From the NCBI GenBank assembly GCA_963765285.1, contig CAVXVR010000006.1, forward strand, positions 372,001-436,000: DNA of 64,000 bases. The letters are read 5' to 3'. Made by a program: the position numbers and the translations under genes. Origin of the DNA: CAVWZH01 sp963765285 (GTDB lineage: Bacteria; Acidobacteriota; Terriglobia; Terriglobales; Acidobacteriaceae). This document shows, piece after piece, positions 27,105 through 35,658 of the stretch. Position 1 is the first letter of the stretch; each line of letters opens with the position of its first letter. Under the pieces are notes generated by a model, which made no database searches, was not told where the DNA came from, and saw only the letters and a list, made by a program, of their open reading frames with translations.

Positions 27105-28202
27105 TCAAGACCGGGCCTGCTCCAACTCAAGAAGAGATTTCTTGCGCGCGATTCCCCAGCGGTAACCGCCCATATCTCCGTCTCCGCGAACTACGCGATG
27201 GCATGGGATCGCCACCGCAACCGGGTTGGTAGCGCACGCTCGCGCCACCGCCCGTGCGGCTTCGGGGCGGCCGAGCGCCTTTGCGACGGCGCCGTAAGAA
27301 CGAGTGGCTCCAAAAGGAATTTTCTGCAAGTACGTCCAAACCCGTCGCTGGAAGGCGGTTGCCTGAATGTCGAGCGGCAGCGACGAATCAAGGTTTTCGC
27401 CACGCATCTGGCGGAGCAAATCCTGGGCGGAGTGCTGTAGCGTCGTATCGTCGCGGCGGCGAACCGCGAAGGGGAATTCGTGGCGGAGACCCTGTTCCAG
27501 TTCGCCATCGGAACCAGCGAACTGAATCGCGCAGATGCCTTTGTCGGTGGCCGCGACCAGCATGCGACCGAGGGGCGAATCGGCGCAGGTGTAGCGAATA
27601 GGGGCCGCGATTGCGCCGCGGCGATATTTGTCGGGCGTCATGCCAAGCTGCGACGCCGTGCGTTCGTACAAACGGCTGCTGGAGCTGTATCCGGCGTCAT
27701 ACATGGCGCGAGTGACGGAGTGCCCGGCTTGCAGGTTGCGCTTGAGCTGGTTCACGCGGCACGAATCGGCGTAGGCCTTGGGAGTAATTCCCAGCACGGC
27801 TTTGAAAGTTCTCTGAAGATGAAATGGACTTTGGCGAAAAGCGGATCCCAGGCGAGCCAGCGTAACTGGTTCATCGAGGTGGCGCTCGATGTAGCGGCAG
27901 ACTTCCTTGATCATTTCTGCTCGGGCGTTGCCGCCGGCGGCCTTGGGGCGGCAACGAAGGCAGGCGCGATAACCGGCTTTTTCCGCGGCTTTCGGCTCGC
28001 GGAAAAACGTTACATTTTCCCGTCGCGGACGACGCGACGGGCAGGACGGGCGGCAATAGACGCCCGTCGAGGAGACGGCGAAGACGAACGCGCCGTCCTG
28101 GCCGGCATCGCGAGCCAGAACCGCCTTCCAACGAGTTTCGTCGCCTGGTGACATGAGGAACGATGCGCTTTCTGCCGGATTGATTATTGTAGCGGTTGTC
28201 AT
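27105..28202 (-). CDS. ada: Ada: methylphosphotriester sensor and O6-methylguanine-DNA methyltransferase
   Basis: 365 residues with the full three-part Ada layout. The zinc/methyl-acceptor domain has Cys50, Cys54 (VYCRPSC), Cys81 and Cys84 (CLRC). A central AraC-type helix-turn-helix follows (SPFHLQRTFKAVLGITPKAY). The C-terminal suicide methyltransferase has PCHRV with acceptor Cys334. It repairs O6-methylguanine and activates the adaptive response once methylated on the first Cys. The start may be 28202 or the internal ATG at 28154 (MSPGDETRWKAV), which aligns better with E. coli Ada. It stands alone with convergent and unrelated neighbours. Confidence 0.96.
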   Translation of the reverse strand: MTTATIINPAESASFLMSPGDETRWKAVLARDAGQDGAFVFAVSSTGVYCRPSCPSRRPRRENVTFFREPKAAEKAGYRACLRCRPKAAGGNARAEMIKEVCRYIERHLDEPVTLARLGSAFRQSPFHLQRTFKAVLGITPKAYADSCRVNQLKRNLQAGHSVTRAMYDAGYSSSSRLYERTASQLGMTPDKYRRGAIAAPIRYTCADSPLGRMLVAATDKGICAIQFAGSDGELEQGLRHEFPFAVRRRDDTTLQHSAQDLLRQMRGENLDSSLPLDIQATAFQRRVWTYLQKIPFGATRSYGAVAKALGRPEAARAVARACATNPVAVAIPCHRVVRGDGDMGGYRWGIARKKSLLELEQARS

Positions 28203-28260
28203 GAGCCGAGATTAAGATGCCGGGCCCCGAACGGGCTATCCGGATATTGCGGTCAAAGCA

Positions 28261-28297
28261 TATTTGATGAAGGATGGTGTTCGCAGGAATAGCCTGG
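28261..28297. repeat. Repeat B, copy 1
   Basis: About 37 bases starting TATTTGATGAAGGATGGTGT. It matches 29611-29646 (TATTTGATGAAGATGGCGTT onward) with a one-base indel and a few substitutions, in the same orientation. Confidence 0.7.
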
Positions 28298-28353
28298 TTC
28301 GGGTTTTCGTGTCGCCTATTTCAACTCGAATGCTGACGTCCCTCGCTCCAAGA

Positions 28354-28428
28354 AAAACACAAGGTCCATCCACTCCACCGATCATCGCTTTGCGATAATC
28401 GGTTCTGGTCGGGATGACAGGGTTGGGG
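28354..28428. repeat. Repeat A, copy 1 (hairpin element)
   Basis: A 75-base unit nearly identical to 29532-29606. Its centre (28378-28402) folds as a hairpin with an eleven-base stem arm and a TTT loop, with one mismatch. The stem pair at the second position is C-G here and A-T in copy 2, a compensatory change. Confidence 0.8.
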
Positions 28429-28508
28429 AGATTTCAACGTTCCCACTCAAGCCGAAACCGGGCTTGAGTGGGCCACTGACCACTTGATGGAAGCGCAGCC
28501 CTCTGATT

Positions 28509-29462
28509 TCAGACACCCTGATATACCCATCCTAGAAACGACTTGGGACTCTGAAAGGACTGCCCCCATTCCGCGTCGTAGCGGGCGGTGGGCTTGGCTG
28601 CGATCACCTCTTCCAAAGTCCTGCCCTGCTTTTTGAGCTTGGCGACTTTTTCGCGCGCCTCGACGAGGACATCGCGAAACAGCGTGAGGTCGCCTTTCCC
28701 CGTGACTGCGCCATGGCCTGGAATCACAATGGTGGTTGCGCTAACCTTCGCCACATTCGCTTCGGCTGCGCGAATCTGGCCATCGATACTGCCTCCGGTC
28801 GAGTAATCGATAAAAGGATAGTTTCGATTCCAGAACGTGTCTCCGGTGTGTAGAACATCCGCCTCGGTAAAGTGTACGGAGATGTCCGAATCGGTATGAG
28901 CGGGGCCGTAGTACTTGAGGGCGAGCGTGGAGCCGTTGGCGTGAACCGTGTGCTCGTCCTGAAAAACAGTTGTGGGAATCGCTCCTGCGGGGGCGGCCGG
29001 AAAAGTGTAAACCCAGCCTTCGACCCGCGTGTCCACGGAAAGGCGTTTGCGCGTGTTCTCGTGAGCCAGAATGCTTGCGCCCGCCTGGTGCAGCCACTCG
29101 TTACCGCCGGTGTGATCGAAGTGCCAGTGGGTGTTGATCAGTTGCTTGATGGGGTCGGCGTTAATGCCGGCAAGGGCCGCGGTAACGTTCGGCCGCGCGG
29201 TGACGATTTCGGCATCGACGAGAAGCTTTCCATCCGGACCAGTAAGTACGGCGATGTTTCCTCCAGGACCAAGTAGGACGCTGATATTACGGCGAAGGGC
29301 TTGCACCGTGATTTTGGCGGTGGCGGATTCCTTTAGTGCTATTTGAACCAGGCCTTCCTGAGAAAAGAGTCGGGGTGGAGTGAGGCAAGCGGCCGCAACT
29401 GCGACCCCGCTCGATATCAGAAACTGACGCCTCGAGACTTCGTTGGCTGCTTTGGTGGTCAT
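28509..29462 (-). CDS. Tat-exported metallo-beta-lactamase-fold hydrolase
   Basis: About 317 residues from ATG 29462, which has AGGAG seven bases upstream; the longer frame was rejected. The N-terminus is a twin-arginine signal (RRQFLISSGVAVAAACL), so the protein folds before export. The metal-binding motif THWHFDHTGGNEW (HxHxDH) is clear, with later metal ligands in HTGDTF and IPGHG. The family includes beta-lactamases, lactonases and many other hydrolases. This subtype, with IPGHGAVTGKGDLTLF, is common in soil bacteria as a quinoprotein-relay-like or SoxH-like MBL protein. Substrate unknown. Confidence 0.92.
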   Translation of the reverse strand: MTTKAANEVSRRQFLISSGVAVAAACLTPPRLFSQEGLVQIALKESATAKITVQALRRNISVLLGPGGNIAVLTGPDGKLLVDAEIVTARPNVTAALAGINADPIKQLINTHWHFDHTGGNEWLHQAGASILAHENTRKRLSVDTRVEGWVYTFPAAPAGAIPTTVFQDEHTVHANGSTLALKYYGPAHTDSDISVHFTEADVLHTGDTFWNRNYPFIDYSTGGSIDGQIRAAEANVAKVSATTIVIPGHGAVTGKGDLTLFRDVLVEAREKVAKLKKQGRTLEEVIAAKPTARYDAEWGQSFQSPKSFLGWVYQGV

Positions 29463-29531
29463 CGATTTGCTCCTGTTCTGTGCTCTTGCGCTGCTCTCGG
29501 AGAGAGGCCCGCAGTATAACGGGGCATGTCG

Positions 29532-29606
29532 AAAACACAAGGTCCCTCCACTCCACAGATCATCGCTTTGCGATGATCTGTTCCGGTCGGGATGACAGAG
29601 GTGGGG
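29532..29606. repeat. Repeat A, copy 2 (hairpin element)
   Basis: A 75-base partner of 28354-28428. The hairpin at 29555-29579 has a perfect eleven-base-pair stem (CAGATCATCGC with GCGATGATCTG) and a TTT loop. It lies between the divergent MBL and DinB genes. Confidence 0.8.
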
Positions 29607-29610
29607 TCAA

Positions 29611-29646
29611 TATTTGATGAAGATGGCGTTAGCAGGAACAATCTGG
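29611..29646. repeat. Repeat B, copy 2
   Basis: The partner of 28261-28297, placed four bases after repeat A copy 2 and ending about 28 bases before the DinB start. At the other locus the order is B then A with a 56-base gap. Confidence 0.7.
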
Positions 29647-29673
29647 CACAATTTTCCGGATCGATCAGCTGAT

Positions 29674-30183
29674 ATGGATATGTCCGACGAAACCCACCAC
29701 CTGCTTGCGGCTCTGCTGGACTCCTGGGACCGGAACAACACCATCCTGCTCAATCTGCTCCACGCTCTTCCGGAGGGCGGTCTGGAGGCGCGAGCCATGG
29801 AGGGCAGTCCGTCGGTCGTGGAGCTTTTCACCCACATCCATTATGTGCGGCTTGTGTTCGTCTCCGAAGACGCTCCCGAGTTCGCCAGGGATGTGCCCCA
29901 GAAGGAGTGGGCAGTTGAGGGTGACCGTCGGCGTATCGCGGAAATGCTCAACGAGAGTGCCAAGGCAGTGCGTGACGCGGTACAGAGCAGGGCGTTGACG
30001 GGCCGGGACATGAACCTTCACTACGATCACCCGATCCTCCTGCTCCAGCACATGATCTGGCACGAGGGCTACCATCACGGCCAAATAAAGCTGGCTCTTA
30101 AGATGGCGGGCCGCCCCCTGCCCAACAAAGAAGCCGGGCCGATCACTTGGCGCGTCTGGATGCGGAAGAAGTCGGCAGTCTAG
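29674..30183 (+). CDS. DinB-family protein
   Basis: About 169 residues from ATG 29674 (29680 is a close alternative); an upstream extension would run through repeat B and was rejected. DinB/YfiT proteins are four-helix bundles that bind a metal through three His residues. Here the first is probably in ELFTHIHYVR, and the other two in MIWHEGYHHGQI. Many act as thiol-dependent S-transferases or are of unknown function. The gene is divergent from the MBL gene and followed by the broken CBM9-like gene. Confidence 0.88.
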   Translation: MDMSDETHHLLAALLDSWDRNNTILLNLLHALPEGGLEARAMEGSPSVVELFTHIHYVRLVFVSEDAPEFARDVPQKEWAVEGDRRRIAEMLNESAKAVRDAVQSRALTGRDMNLHYDHPILLLQHMIWHEGYHHGQIKLALKMAGRPLPNKEAGPITWRVWMRKKSAV

Positions 30184-30255
30184 GGGACAAGCGCGCTGCC
30201 GGAGTCTCGTTTCTCGGCTACCATCACTGCTGTCTTCCCGGGGAGCCAGAATGCC

Positions 30256-30902
30256 GTGACGGAACCAGGTAACTTTTCATCCGAGATCGTGGCGGTACAT
30301 GTTTCGCGTGCGATCAAGATCGACGCGGCGAAGCCCGCGGGCGAATGGGACCAAGCCACTCCGATTTCTTTCTGTTCGGATTGGCAGGGGCGCAATCCTG
30401 ACCCTGGGTGTGCAACGACAGGTGAAAGCTCTGTGGTCGCCGCAGACTTTGTATCTGCGGTTTGAGTGCCAGTTCCGCGAGCTTTTTCTTTTCGACGATG
30501 CCGAGGCCAATGGACGGCGCGATCGTCTTTGGGAGCGCGATGTAGCGGAGGCGTTCTTGCAGCCGGATCCCGTCGCGGAAACGCTGCTACCGTGAATTTG
30601 AAGTCAGCCCCAACGGAATGTGGATTGATCTCGATGTTTTCCCGGAGAGAATTGCAGATCTTAAGAGCGGATTGGAACGTTCCGTTGTGCTCGATGAAAA
30701 AACATCAACGTGGGCGGCGGAACTTGCCATACCGATGAAGGCATTGACCTCGGCGTTTGATGCGAAAGCAATCTGGAGGGCGAATTTTTATCGCGTGGAG
30801 GGACGTAGCGAGCCAAGGACTTATCTGGCGTGGCAGCCGACCCATACTCCAGAGCCGAATTTTCATATCCCTGAGGCGTTCGGGAAGATGCGGTTTGAGT
30901 AA
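30256..30902 (+). pseudogene. CBM9-like carbohydrate-binding protein, two frameshifts
   Basis: Three consecutive reading frames together give one recognisable protein of about 215 residues. The first part ends FCSDWQGRNPDPG (frame from GTG 30256). The second begins VKALWSPQTLYLRFECQF and runs to WERDVAEAFLQPDP. The third has CYREFEVSPNGMWIDLDVFP and ends at 30902. This is the conserved order of carbohydrate-binding family 9-like proteins. Single-base shifts are needed near 30405-30420 and near 30575-30590. Either the gene is dead or there are two sequencing errors. Confidence 0.75.
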
Positions 30903-30904
30903 AG

Positions 30905-30942
30905 GCGGTCTCCGGCCGCACGCCACCGGGACGGCAGCGCTA
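30905..30942. repeat. Degenerate GC-rich hairpin element
   Basis: GGCGGTCTCCGGCCGC followed by CGGGACGGCAGCGCTAC resembles a decayed copy of the element at 31532-31583, including the terminal GCGCTAC. Confidence 0.35.
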
Positions 30943-31016
30943 CGATCTTGCCGATTGTCCTGAAACTTTTGAAGGCGTAGAGTTGTGGCTCATTTTCGTC
31001 TTGGGAGGAACTGTCA

Positions 31017-31523
31017 ATGAGGCAGGGTCGGTTGTGCGCTGTCCTGATGTTTTTCGGCGTGCTCGGTTTTTCCGCTTCGGCGCAGCAACCGAAGCCCGGG
31101 GTTCTGGGCGCGGAGGATCTGAAGAAGGTGGTGCCGGCGGTTTATTTCTTTCGCGGGCAGTCGGCCACTGTGCAGGTACGCAATTCGGGCGGAATTGCCA
31201 CGGCGGATGGCAAATTCGTGCTGGCGAGCCTGGTGGACACTTCCGGATATGCGAGTGATTTGCAGGCGAAATATCAGGGACTGCTGATCACGGAAGTGAA
31301 ACTCAATGTTGGAGGATCGGAGCTGGCGCCCGGGGAGTATGGCTTCGGATTCGTCAAGGATGGCAAGTTTCTGGTGATGGATGTGGGCGCGAATGATTTG
31401 TTGAGCGTCGCAACTGCGACAGATGAGAAACTAGCGCATCCCGTGCCGCTGAAGATTGTGCAGGAAGGTGGTGGGTTCCGGCTCTATGCGGGCAGAAAGT
31501 GGGTCAGTTTGAAAGTGGAGTAA
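31017..31523 (+). CDS. Small secreted protein of unknown function
   Basis: 168 residues with a signal peptide (about 1-23, ending FSASAQ). The mature part is beta-rich with no Cys and no known motif that I recognise. It has a regular glycine pattern (VQVRNSGGI, GEYGFGFVKDGKFLVMDVG, GGGFRLYAGRKWVSLKV), as in a small periplasmic beta-barrel or beta-sandwich. A hairpin element follows directly downstream. It is probably a real, acidobacterium-restricted gene. Confidence 0.72.
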   Translation: MRQGRLCAVLMFFGVLGFSASAQQPKPGVLGAEDLKKVVPAVYFFRGQSATVQVRNSGGIATADGKFVLASLVDTSGYASDLQAKYQGLLITEVKLNVGGSELAPGEYGFGFVKDGKFLVMDVGANDLLSVATATDEKLAHPVPLKIVQEGGGFRLYAGRKWVSLKVE

Positions 31524-31531
31524 GGACCCGA

Positions 31532-31583
31532 CTGTAGCGCCGGCCTCTGGCCGGCCTACGCGCCGCCGAGACGGCGGCGCTAC
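31532..31583. repeat. GC-rich double-hairpin element
   Basis: TGTAGCGCCGGCCTCTGGCC pairs within itself, then GCGCCGCCGAGACGGCGGCGC forms a second perfect hairpin, and the outer TGTAGCGCC pairs with GGCGCTACA. It lies between convergent genes, so it may also stop transcription from both sides. Confidence 0.65.
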
Positions 31584-31587
31584 AAAC

Positions 31588-32268
31588 CTAGTGCGCGAGA
31601 GGATGATGCGTGCTCAGGATTGCTGAGATGCCGGCACGCTTGCGCAGTTCGGTCAGCAAGGCCTGAGCGGCGTTCTGGTAGGTCTTGCTGGGATCGGATG
31701 GGTCTCCCCAGACCGCGTCGTAGATCACCTGCGACGCTTCTCTTATATCCATGTGGAGAGCGGCTTCCATGAGGTCAAGGCGTTGCTCCACCCGGTCGTA
31801 ACACTCCTGGCAAACTGAGGCAGGCTCGAAACCACCTTGATGGTTCTGTTCCTGCGTACAGCGGAAACTGGCGGCGGCGTTGATCTGCAGGTGCGAGGCG
31901 TAGACCTGTGATTTGAATTCGCGGAGAAAACGCTCGCGTTCGGCATCCAGAGTAGCTTCGTCCGGCAAAATGTCGGGCAACTCTTCCATGACGGCTGCCG
32001 GAACAGTGGCCGACACTGGTGAGAGTTCAACTGGAGCCTGGGCCACCGAGACTCTTTCCGCGGCCTGGCAAATCGGACAATTTGTCATGTCGGCGGCGTA
32101 ATAGGTCTTGCACTTGGCGCACGGCAAGCCATACCCGCGCCGCTTCGGAGTGAGCTGCACAGCAGCAAAGTTCTCATTCGCGCTGCGGTAAGAGACGGTC
32201 TCAGGCTGCAAAACCGCGGGTGAAAGCGGCTTTGGTCCGAGAGGCGGCGTAATGCGAGTCGAGTTCAT
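31588..32268 (-). CDS. Zinc-ribbon protein of unknown function
   Basis: About 226 residues from ATG 32268, chosen for its GGGGAG ribosome-binding site. A rubredoxin-like zinc ribbon is visible near residues 40-65 (LPCAKCKTYYAADMTNCPIC). A second Cys set (SFRCTQEQNH followed by VCQECYDR) may bind another zinc. The remainder is acidic and helical. No catalytic motif was found and there is no signal peptide, so it is probably a cytoplasmic protein-protein or nucleic-acid-binding factor. Function unknown. Confidence 0.72.
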   Translation of the reverse strand: MNSTRITPPLGPKPLSPAVLQPETVSYRSANENFAAVQLTPKRRGYGLPCAKCKTYYAADMTNCPICQAAERVSVAQAPVELSPVSATVPAAVMEELPDILPDEATLDAERERFLREFKSQVYASHLQINAAASFRCTQEQNHQGGFEPASVCQECYDRVEQRLDLMEAALHMDIREASQVIYDAVWGDPSDPSKTYQNAAQALLTELRKRAGISAILSTHHPLAH

Positions 32269-32375
32269 GCTGTGCTCCCCTGGGCTTTCGGATTCCACTG
32301 CGAATCTGGGAATCTGAAGTTCATTCTAGGTGTTCGAATGCGGTCTCGCGATGACACCACAGTTCATGATGAGGT

Positions 32376-32398
32376 ACTGCCCTTTGGTACAGGGCAGT
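32376..32398. repeat. Short inverted repeat
   Basis: ACTGCCCT-TTGGTAC-AGGGCAGT, an eight-base-pair stem with a seven-base loop, in the 242-base gap between two minus-strand genes. It could end transcription of the TPR gene or bind a regulator of the zinc-ribbon gene. There is no U-tract. Confidence 0.35.
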
Positions 32399-32510
32399 TG
32401 GCGAGCCAAACTTTCCTATTGAAAACACGATGGTTAATGAGCGTGTCTTGACCCGGACCCGTGCCCCAGTGCGACGAGCATTTCAAAGTGAGACAGGCGC
32501 TAAAAAGGGT

Positions 32511-34121
32511 TCAGTGAGCGCTCGGGGCGTTCATAAGCTTCAGCAATTCTTCCTTACGTGAACGATAGAGGTTCTGGCTAGGTTCGAGGCGGGCGGCGGT
32601 TTCCAGTTCGGCGAGGGCGGTGTCCAGGCGACCCATACTCATCAGGCAAGCGGCGAGGTAGTAGTGGTTGTTGGCGGTGGGTTCGAGGCGCAGCGCGAGA
32701 CGAAACTCGCGTTCGGCGGCCGCAAAATCCTCGGCGGTGAAGAGTGCGGTGCCGAGGTAATGATGAGCCAGGGCAGAATCGGGATCGAGTTCGACAGCGA
32801 TGCGCAGTTCGCGAAGGGCATCCTGGGGCTGCCGCACCAGGAGGAGCGCCTGACCTAGAACCCGGTGTTCGGTGGCCGAGGTCGGATTCTGCAAAATAGC
32901 CTGGCGAAGCTCGGAAATCGCAGCTTCATATTCCCGCTTGGCCATCAGCGCCTTGGCCAGGCAGCTATGTCCGCGTTGCCAGCCTGGGTTCGTGCGAAAG
33001 AGTTCGCGAAGCTCGGCCGACGCTGCATCGTAGTCGCCCTGATCGCAGTAAGTGTTACCCAGGTTGTAGCGGACCGAAGGTTCCTCTGGCGCTAAACGGC
33101 GCGCCTCGCGGTAGGCCGCGATCGAGGCCGTGAAGCTACCGTTGTCGTGAAGCGCCATCCCGAGATTGTTGTAAGCCTCCCAAAAATGCGGGTTGAGCGC
33201 GATGGCTTTGCGGTAAGCGGCGGCGGCCCCTGTCATGTCGCCCTTATCGTGCAGCACGATCCCTTTGTCGTAGTAAACATCGGCATTTTCCGGTTCGTGG
33301 GCCAGCGATTCGTCAAACGCGTGCAGGGCAGGAGTGTACTGGCCATTGACGTACAGGCCCAGACCAAGAAAGCGATAGGCTTCCGCGTTGCTGGGATCCA
33401 GACTTAAGGCGGTGCGCGCTTCTGCGATGGCGGTGTCTCCATCATCATCGCGGTAAAAAAGAAACGCCAGCCGGGCATGTACATCGGAAAAACCGGGCAT
33501 GAGATCGCGCGCGTCGGAGTAGGCGTCAATGGCTTCGTCCCAGTCTTCCTCTTGCTGATGGATATAGCCCAGCGCAAAGTGGAGGGCGGGCTTCTCCGGT
33601 TGGGAGGCTGCCGCTTTTTGCAGTATTGAACGGGCCTCGGGGTAACGCTTCTGCCGAACCAGCTCGACGGCATGGACTAGCGGCGCAGGACAGTAGGCCC
33701 CGGACTGCATGGACGCAGTTGCGATTCGGAGACTTCGCAGTGATTCCGCTGGAACTCCCGCCGCAGAAAGAACTTTCTCTGTCGATTGGTCGAGCGCAAC
33801 CTTGACGCCACGGGCTTGTACCAAACGATCCAGCCGCTGGCCGGAAAGTCCCCCTGCCAGGAAGGCCATAACGTCAGTGCAATCCACCGGTTGGGGCGGA
33901 ACTGATTGCCCCAATATGGGAATTGTGGCAACAACAAGTAGAACAAAAAGCAGGGCCTTGTGGCGCAAGCGGGCTCCTGGGCGCGGTAAGAATGAACTTC
34001 GCCGGCCCCGATTGGGACGATAGAACGGGTGCATGAGGCCGGGTAGGTCACGGAGGTAATTGGCCTTCCGGCCGCTTAGAGAAGGTTGAAACCAGCGGTT
34101 GGAGCGGCCGGGATGTGACAT
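32511..34121 (-). CDS. Secreted or membrane-anchored TPR-repeat protein
   Basis: Up to 536 residues. After a basic leader, a hydrophobic segment (about 53-72, HKALLFVLLVVATIPILGQ) looks like a signal or anchor. From about residue 150 to 520 come some ten tetratricopeptide repeats, recognisable as ALHFALGYIHQQEEDWDEAIDAY, AYRFLGLGLYVNGQYTPALHAF, AYNNLGMALHDNGSFTASIAAY and similar. TPR arrays mediate protein interactions, often as scaffolds in the envelope. The start is uncertain: ATG 34121 or ATG 34034, and neither has a clear ribosome-binding site. It is divergent from tatA. Confidence 0.88.
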   Translation of the reverse strand: MSHPGRSNRWFQPSLSGRKANYLRDLPGLMHPFYRPNRGRRSSFLPRPGARLRHKALLFVLLVVATIPILGQSVPPQPVDCTDVMAFLAGGLSGQRLDRLVQARGVKVALDQSTEKVLSAAGVPAESLRSLRIATASMQSGAYCPAPLVHAVELVRQKRYPEARSILQKAAASQPEKPALHFALGYIHQQEEDWDEAIDAYSDARDLMPGFSDVHARLAFLFYRDDDGDTAIAEARTALSLDPSNAEAYRFLGLGLYVNGQYTPALHAFDESLAHEPENADVYYDKGIVLHDKGDMTGAAAAYRKAIALNPHFWEAYNNLGMALHDNGSFTASIAAYREARRLAPEEPSVRYNLGNTYCDQGDYDAASAELRELFRTNPGWQRGHSCLAKALMAKREYEAAISELRQAILQNPTSATEHRVLGQALLLVRQPQDALRELRIAVELDPDSALAHHYLGTALFTAEDFAAAEREFRLALRLEPTANNHYYLAACLMSMGRLDTALAELETAARLEPSQNLYRSRKEELLKLMNAPSAH

Positions 34122-34128
34122 TGGTCGG

Positions 34129-34157
34129 TTGACGGCGGAGTAAGGGTCCGATAGTGT
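34129..34157 (+). promoter_or_regulatory. Possible tatA promoter
   Basis: TTGACG (34129-34134), a 17-base spacer, then TAGTGT (34152-34157), 35 bases before the tatA ATG. The -35 is good and the -10 is weak. Confidence 0.35.
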
Positions 34158-34191
34158 TTAGGTTCGAATCCAAGGGCATTGGAGGATTTTC

Positions 34192-34377
34192 ATGATTGAA
34201 GGCCTTTTACAGCCTACGCACCTGTTGGTAATTTTCGCGATCGCCCTGCTGTTCTTCGGGCCGAAAAAATTGCCCGATCTGGGCAAGGGGATTGGCGAAG
34301 GAATTCGCGCCCTCAAAGAAGGCATGAAAGAGACGCCGACGGATCCGGCGAAGAGTCCCGACGCTGAAAAAAAGTAA
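34192..34377 (+). CDS. tatA: TatA/E-type twin-arginine translocase subunit
   Basis: 61 residues: one N-terminal membrane helix (HLLVIFAIALLFFGPKKLPDLG), the conserved FGPKKLPDLGKG hinge, an amphipathic helix (IGEGIRALKEGMKE) and a short acidic tail. This is the complete TatA plan; it forms the Tat pore for folded proteins. No tatB or tatC lies next to it. A Tat substrate candidate, the MBL-fold protein, is encoded about 5 kb away. GGAGG is present shortly before the ATG. Confidence 0.93.
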   Translation: MIEGLLQPTHLLVIFAIALLFFGPKKLPDLGKGIGEGIRALKEGMKETPTDPAKSPDAEKK

Positions 34378-34569
34378 CCGTGAAGTGAGCGCAGTGGAAG
34401 CTGCAAGTGCGCGCCTGCACGAAAGAAATTCCGCCCTCGTCTGTTTGCCGGCTCGACTGTTCCCAGGCTAGCCGAAAAATAATCAGCGACACCCCTGCCG
34501 CGCCATGAGGCGATGACCGCGCGCGGAGGCTTAACCCCAGGTTTTTCCCAGGTCTTCCAGGAGGAAATC

Positions 34570-35658
34570 GTGAGCAAGCTACAGGTTTTGGCAGTAGGGC
34601 TGGTAATCCTGTCTTCAACTGCGCTGTTAGCGGATCAGGTCGTGCTGAAAAATGGGGACCGGCTGACGGGCAGCATTGAGAAGTCAGACGACAAGACTCT
34701 GCTCATCAAGACGGAATTCGCAGGCGAAGTCACCGTGCAGTGGAGCGCGATTCAGGTCATCACGTCGACCCAGCCGCTGCATGTGGGCACGAGCGGTGGC
34801 AAGACGATTGTGGGCGCGGTGACCACCTCGGACGGCAGCCTGGCGGTGGCCACGTCCAGCGCAGGTACGGTTACAACGCCGATCACAGCGGTGCTGACCC
34901 TGCGCAATGATGCGGAGCAGACGGCTTTTGACAAGGCGCAGCATCCGGGCTTTATGGAAGGATGGAAAGGCGGAGCCAATGTTGGGTTCGCGCTGACCGG
35001 TGGCAACAGCCAGACTAAGAGCCTGGCGATTGCATTTACGGGGACGCGGACCGGGCTGCACGATAAATTCCTGGTCTACGAAAATACGGTCTACGCCACC
35101 AATGACGCGCCGGGAGCCGTGCCCAACGTGACGGCGAACACAAACCAGGGTGGGCTGCGCTACGATCACGATCTGACTCCGCGGCTATTTGGATTTGTCG
35201 GAACGGATTTCATGAACAACGCGCTGCAATCTCTGGGACTGCGCTCGGTGGGCAGCGGCGGTCTCGGACTGCACGCCATCAAGTCGGTCAACACGACGCT
35301 GGACCTGTTGGCCGGCGGCAACTTCACGCATGAGACATACGATTTCATTCCTCCCACGCCGCCGAGCACCGTGTTTACCCCAGGAGTCACGAACAACTTT
35401 GGCGCGCTCACACTGGGCGAGGAACTGACGCACAAGCATGGCGGCACGGTCATCACGCAGAAGCTGTACCTCTATCCGAACTTGAACGACACCGGCCAAT
35501 ATCGCGCTACGTTCGACCTGGGGACGGTGACCAAAATCAGCAACTGGCTGGGCTGGCAGAATGCGTTCGGAGATATCTATGTGACCAATCCGCCCGGCGG
35601 GCGCAAGCAGAACGACATTGTGCTGACCACGGGATTGAACTTTTCGTTCGCCCACTAA
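34570..35658 (+). CDS. DUF481-family outer-membrane protein
   Basis: About 362 residues from GTG 34570, chosen for the AGGAGGAAATC site just before it. A signal peptide (about 1-22, ending ALLADQ) is followed by an N-terminal module, VVLKNGDRLTGSIEKSDDKTLLIKTEFAGEVTVQW, often found before DUF481 domains. The C-terminal two thirds are an alternating beta-strand domain (GWKGGANVGFALTGGNSQTKSLAIAFTGTRT) typical of DUF481 barrels. Their function is not established, though some are induced by salt. The gene precedes the RND operon by more than 200 bases and is probably independent. Confidence 0.88.
   Translation: MSKLQVLAVGLVILSSTALLADQVVLKNGDRLTGSIEKSDDKTLLIKTEFAGEVTVQWSAIQVITSTQPLHVGTSGGKTIVGAVTTSDGSLAVATSSAGTVTTPITAVLTLRNDAEQTAFDKAQHPGFMEGWKGGANVGFALTGGNSQTKSLAIAFTGTRTGLHDKFLVYENTVYATNDAPGAVPNVTANTNQGGLRYDHDLTPRLFGFVGTDFMNNALQSLGLRSVGSGGLGLHAIKSVNTTLDLLAGGNFTHETYDFIPPTPPSTVFTPGVTNNFGALTLGEELTHKHGGTVITQKLYLYPNLNDTGQYRATFDLGTVTKISNWLGWQNAFGDIYVTNPPGGRKQNDIVLTTGLNFSFAH

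Larger units (their letters stand above)
28203..28508. other. Intergenic region carrying two repeat units
   Basis: The 306 bases between ada and the metallo-beta-lactamase-fold gene hold no gene. They contain repeat unit B (28261-28297) and repeat unit A (28354-28428). Both units recur, in the order A-B, on the far side of the next gene. Confidence 0.6.

Noticed and set aside
28261..29646. Composite transposon around the MBL-fold gene
   Set aside because: The flanking repeats are short, contain no transposase, are in swapped order, and no target-site duplication was seen.
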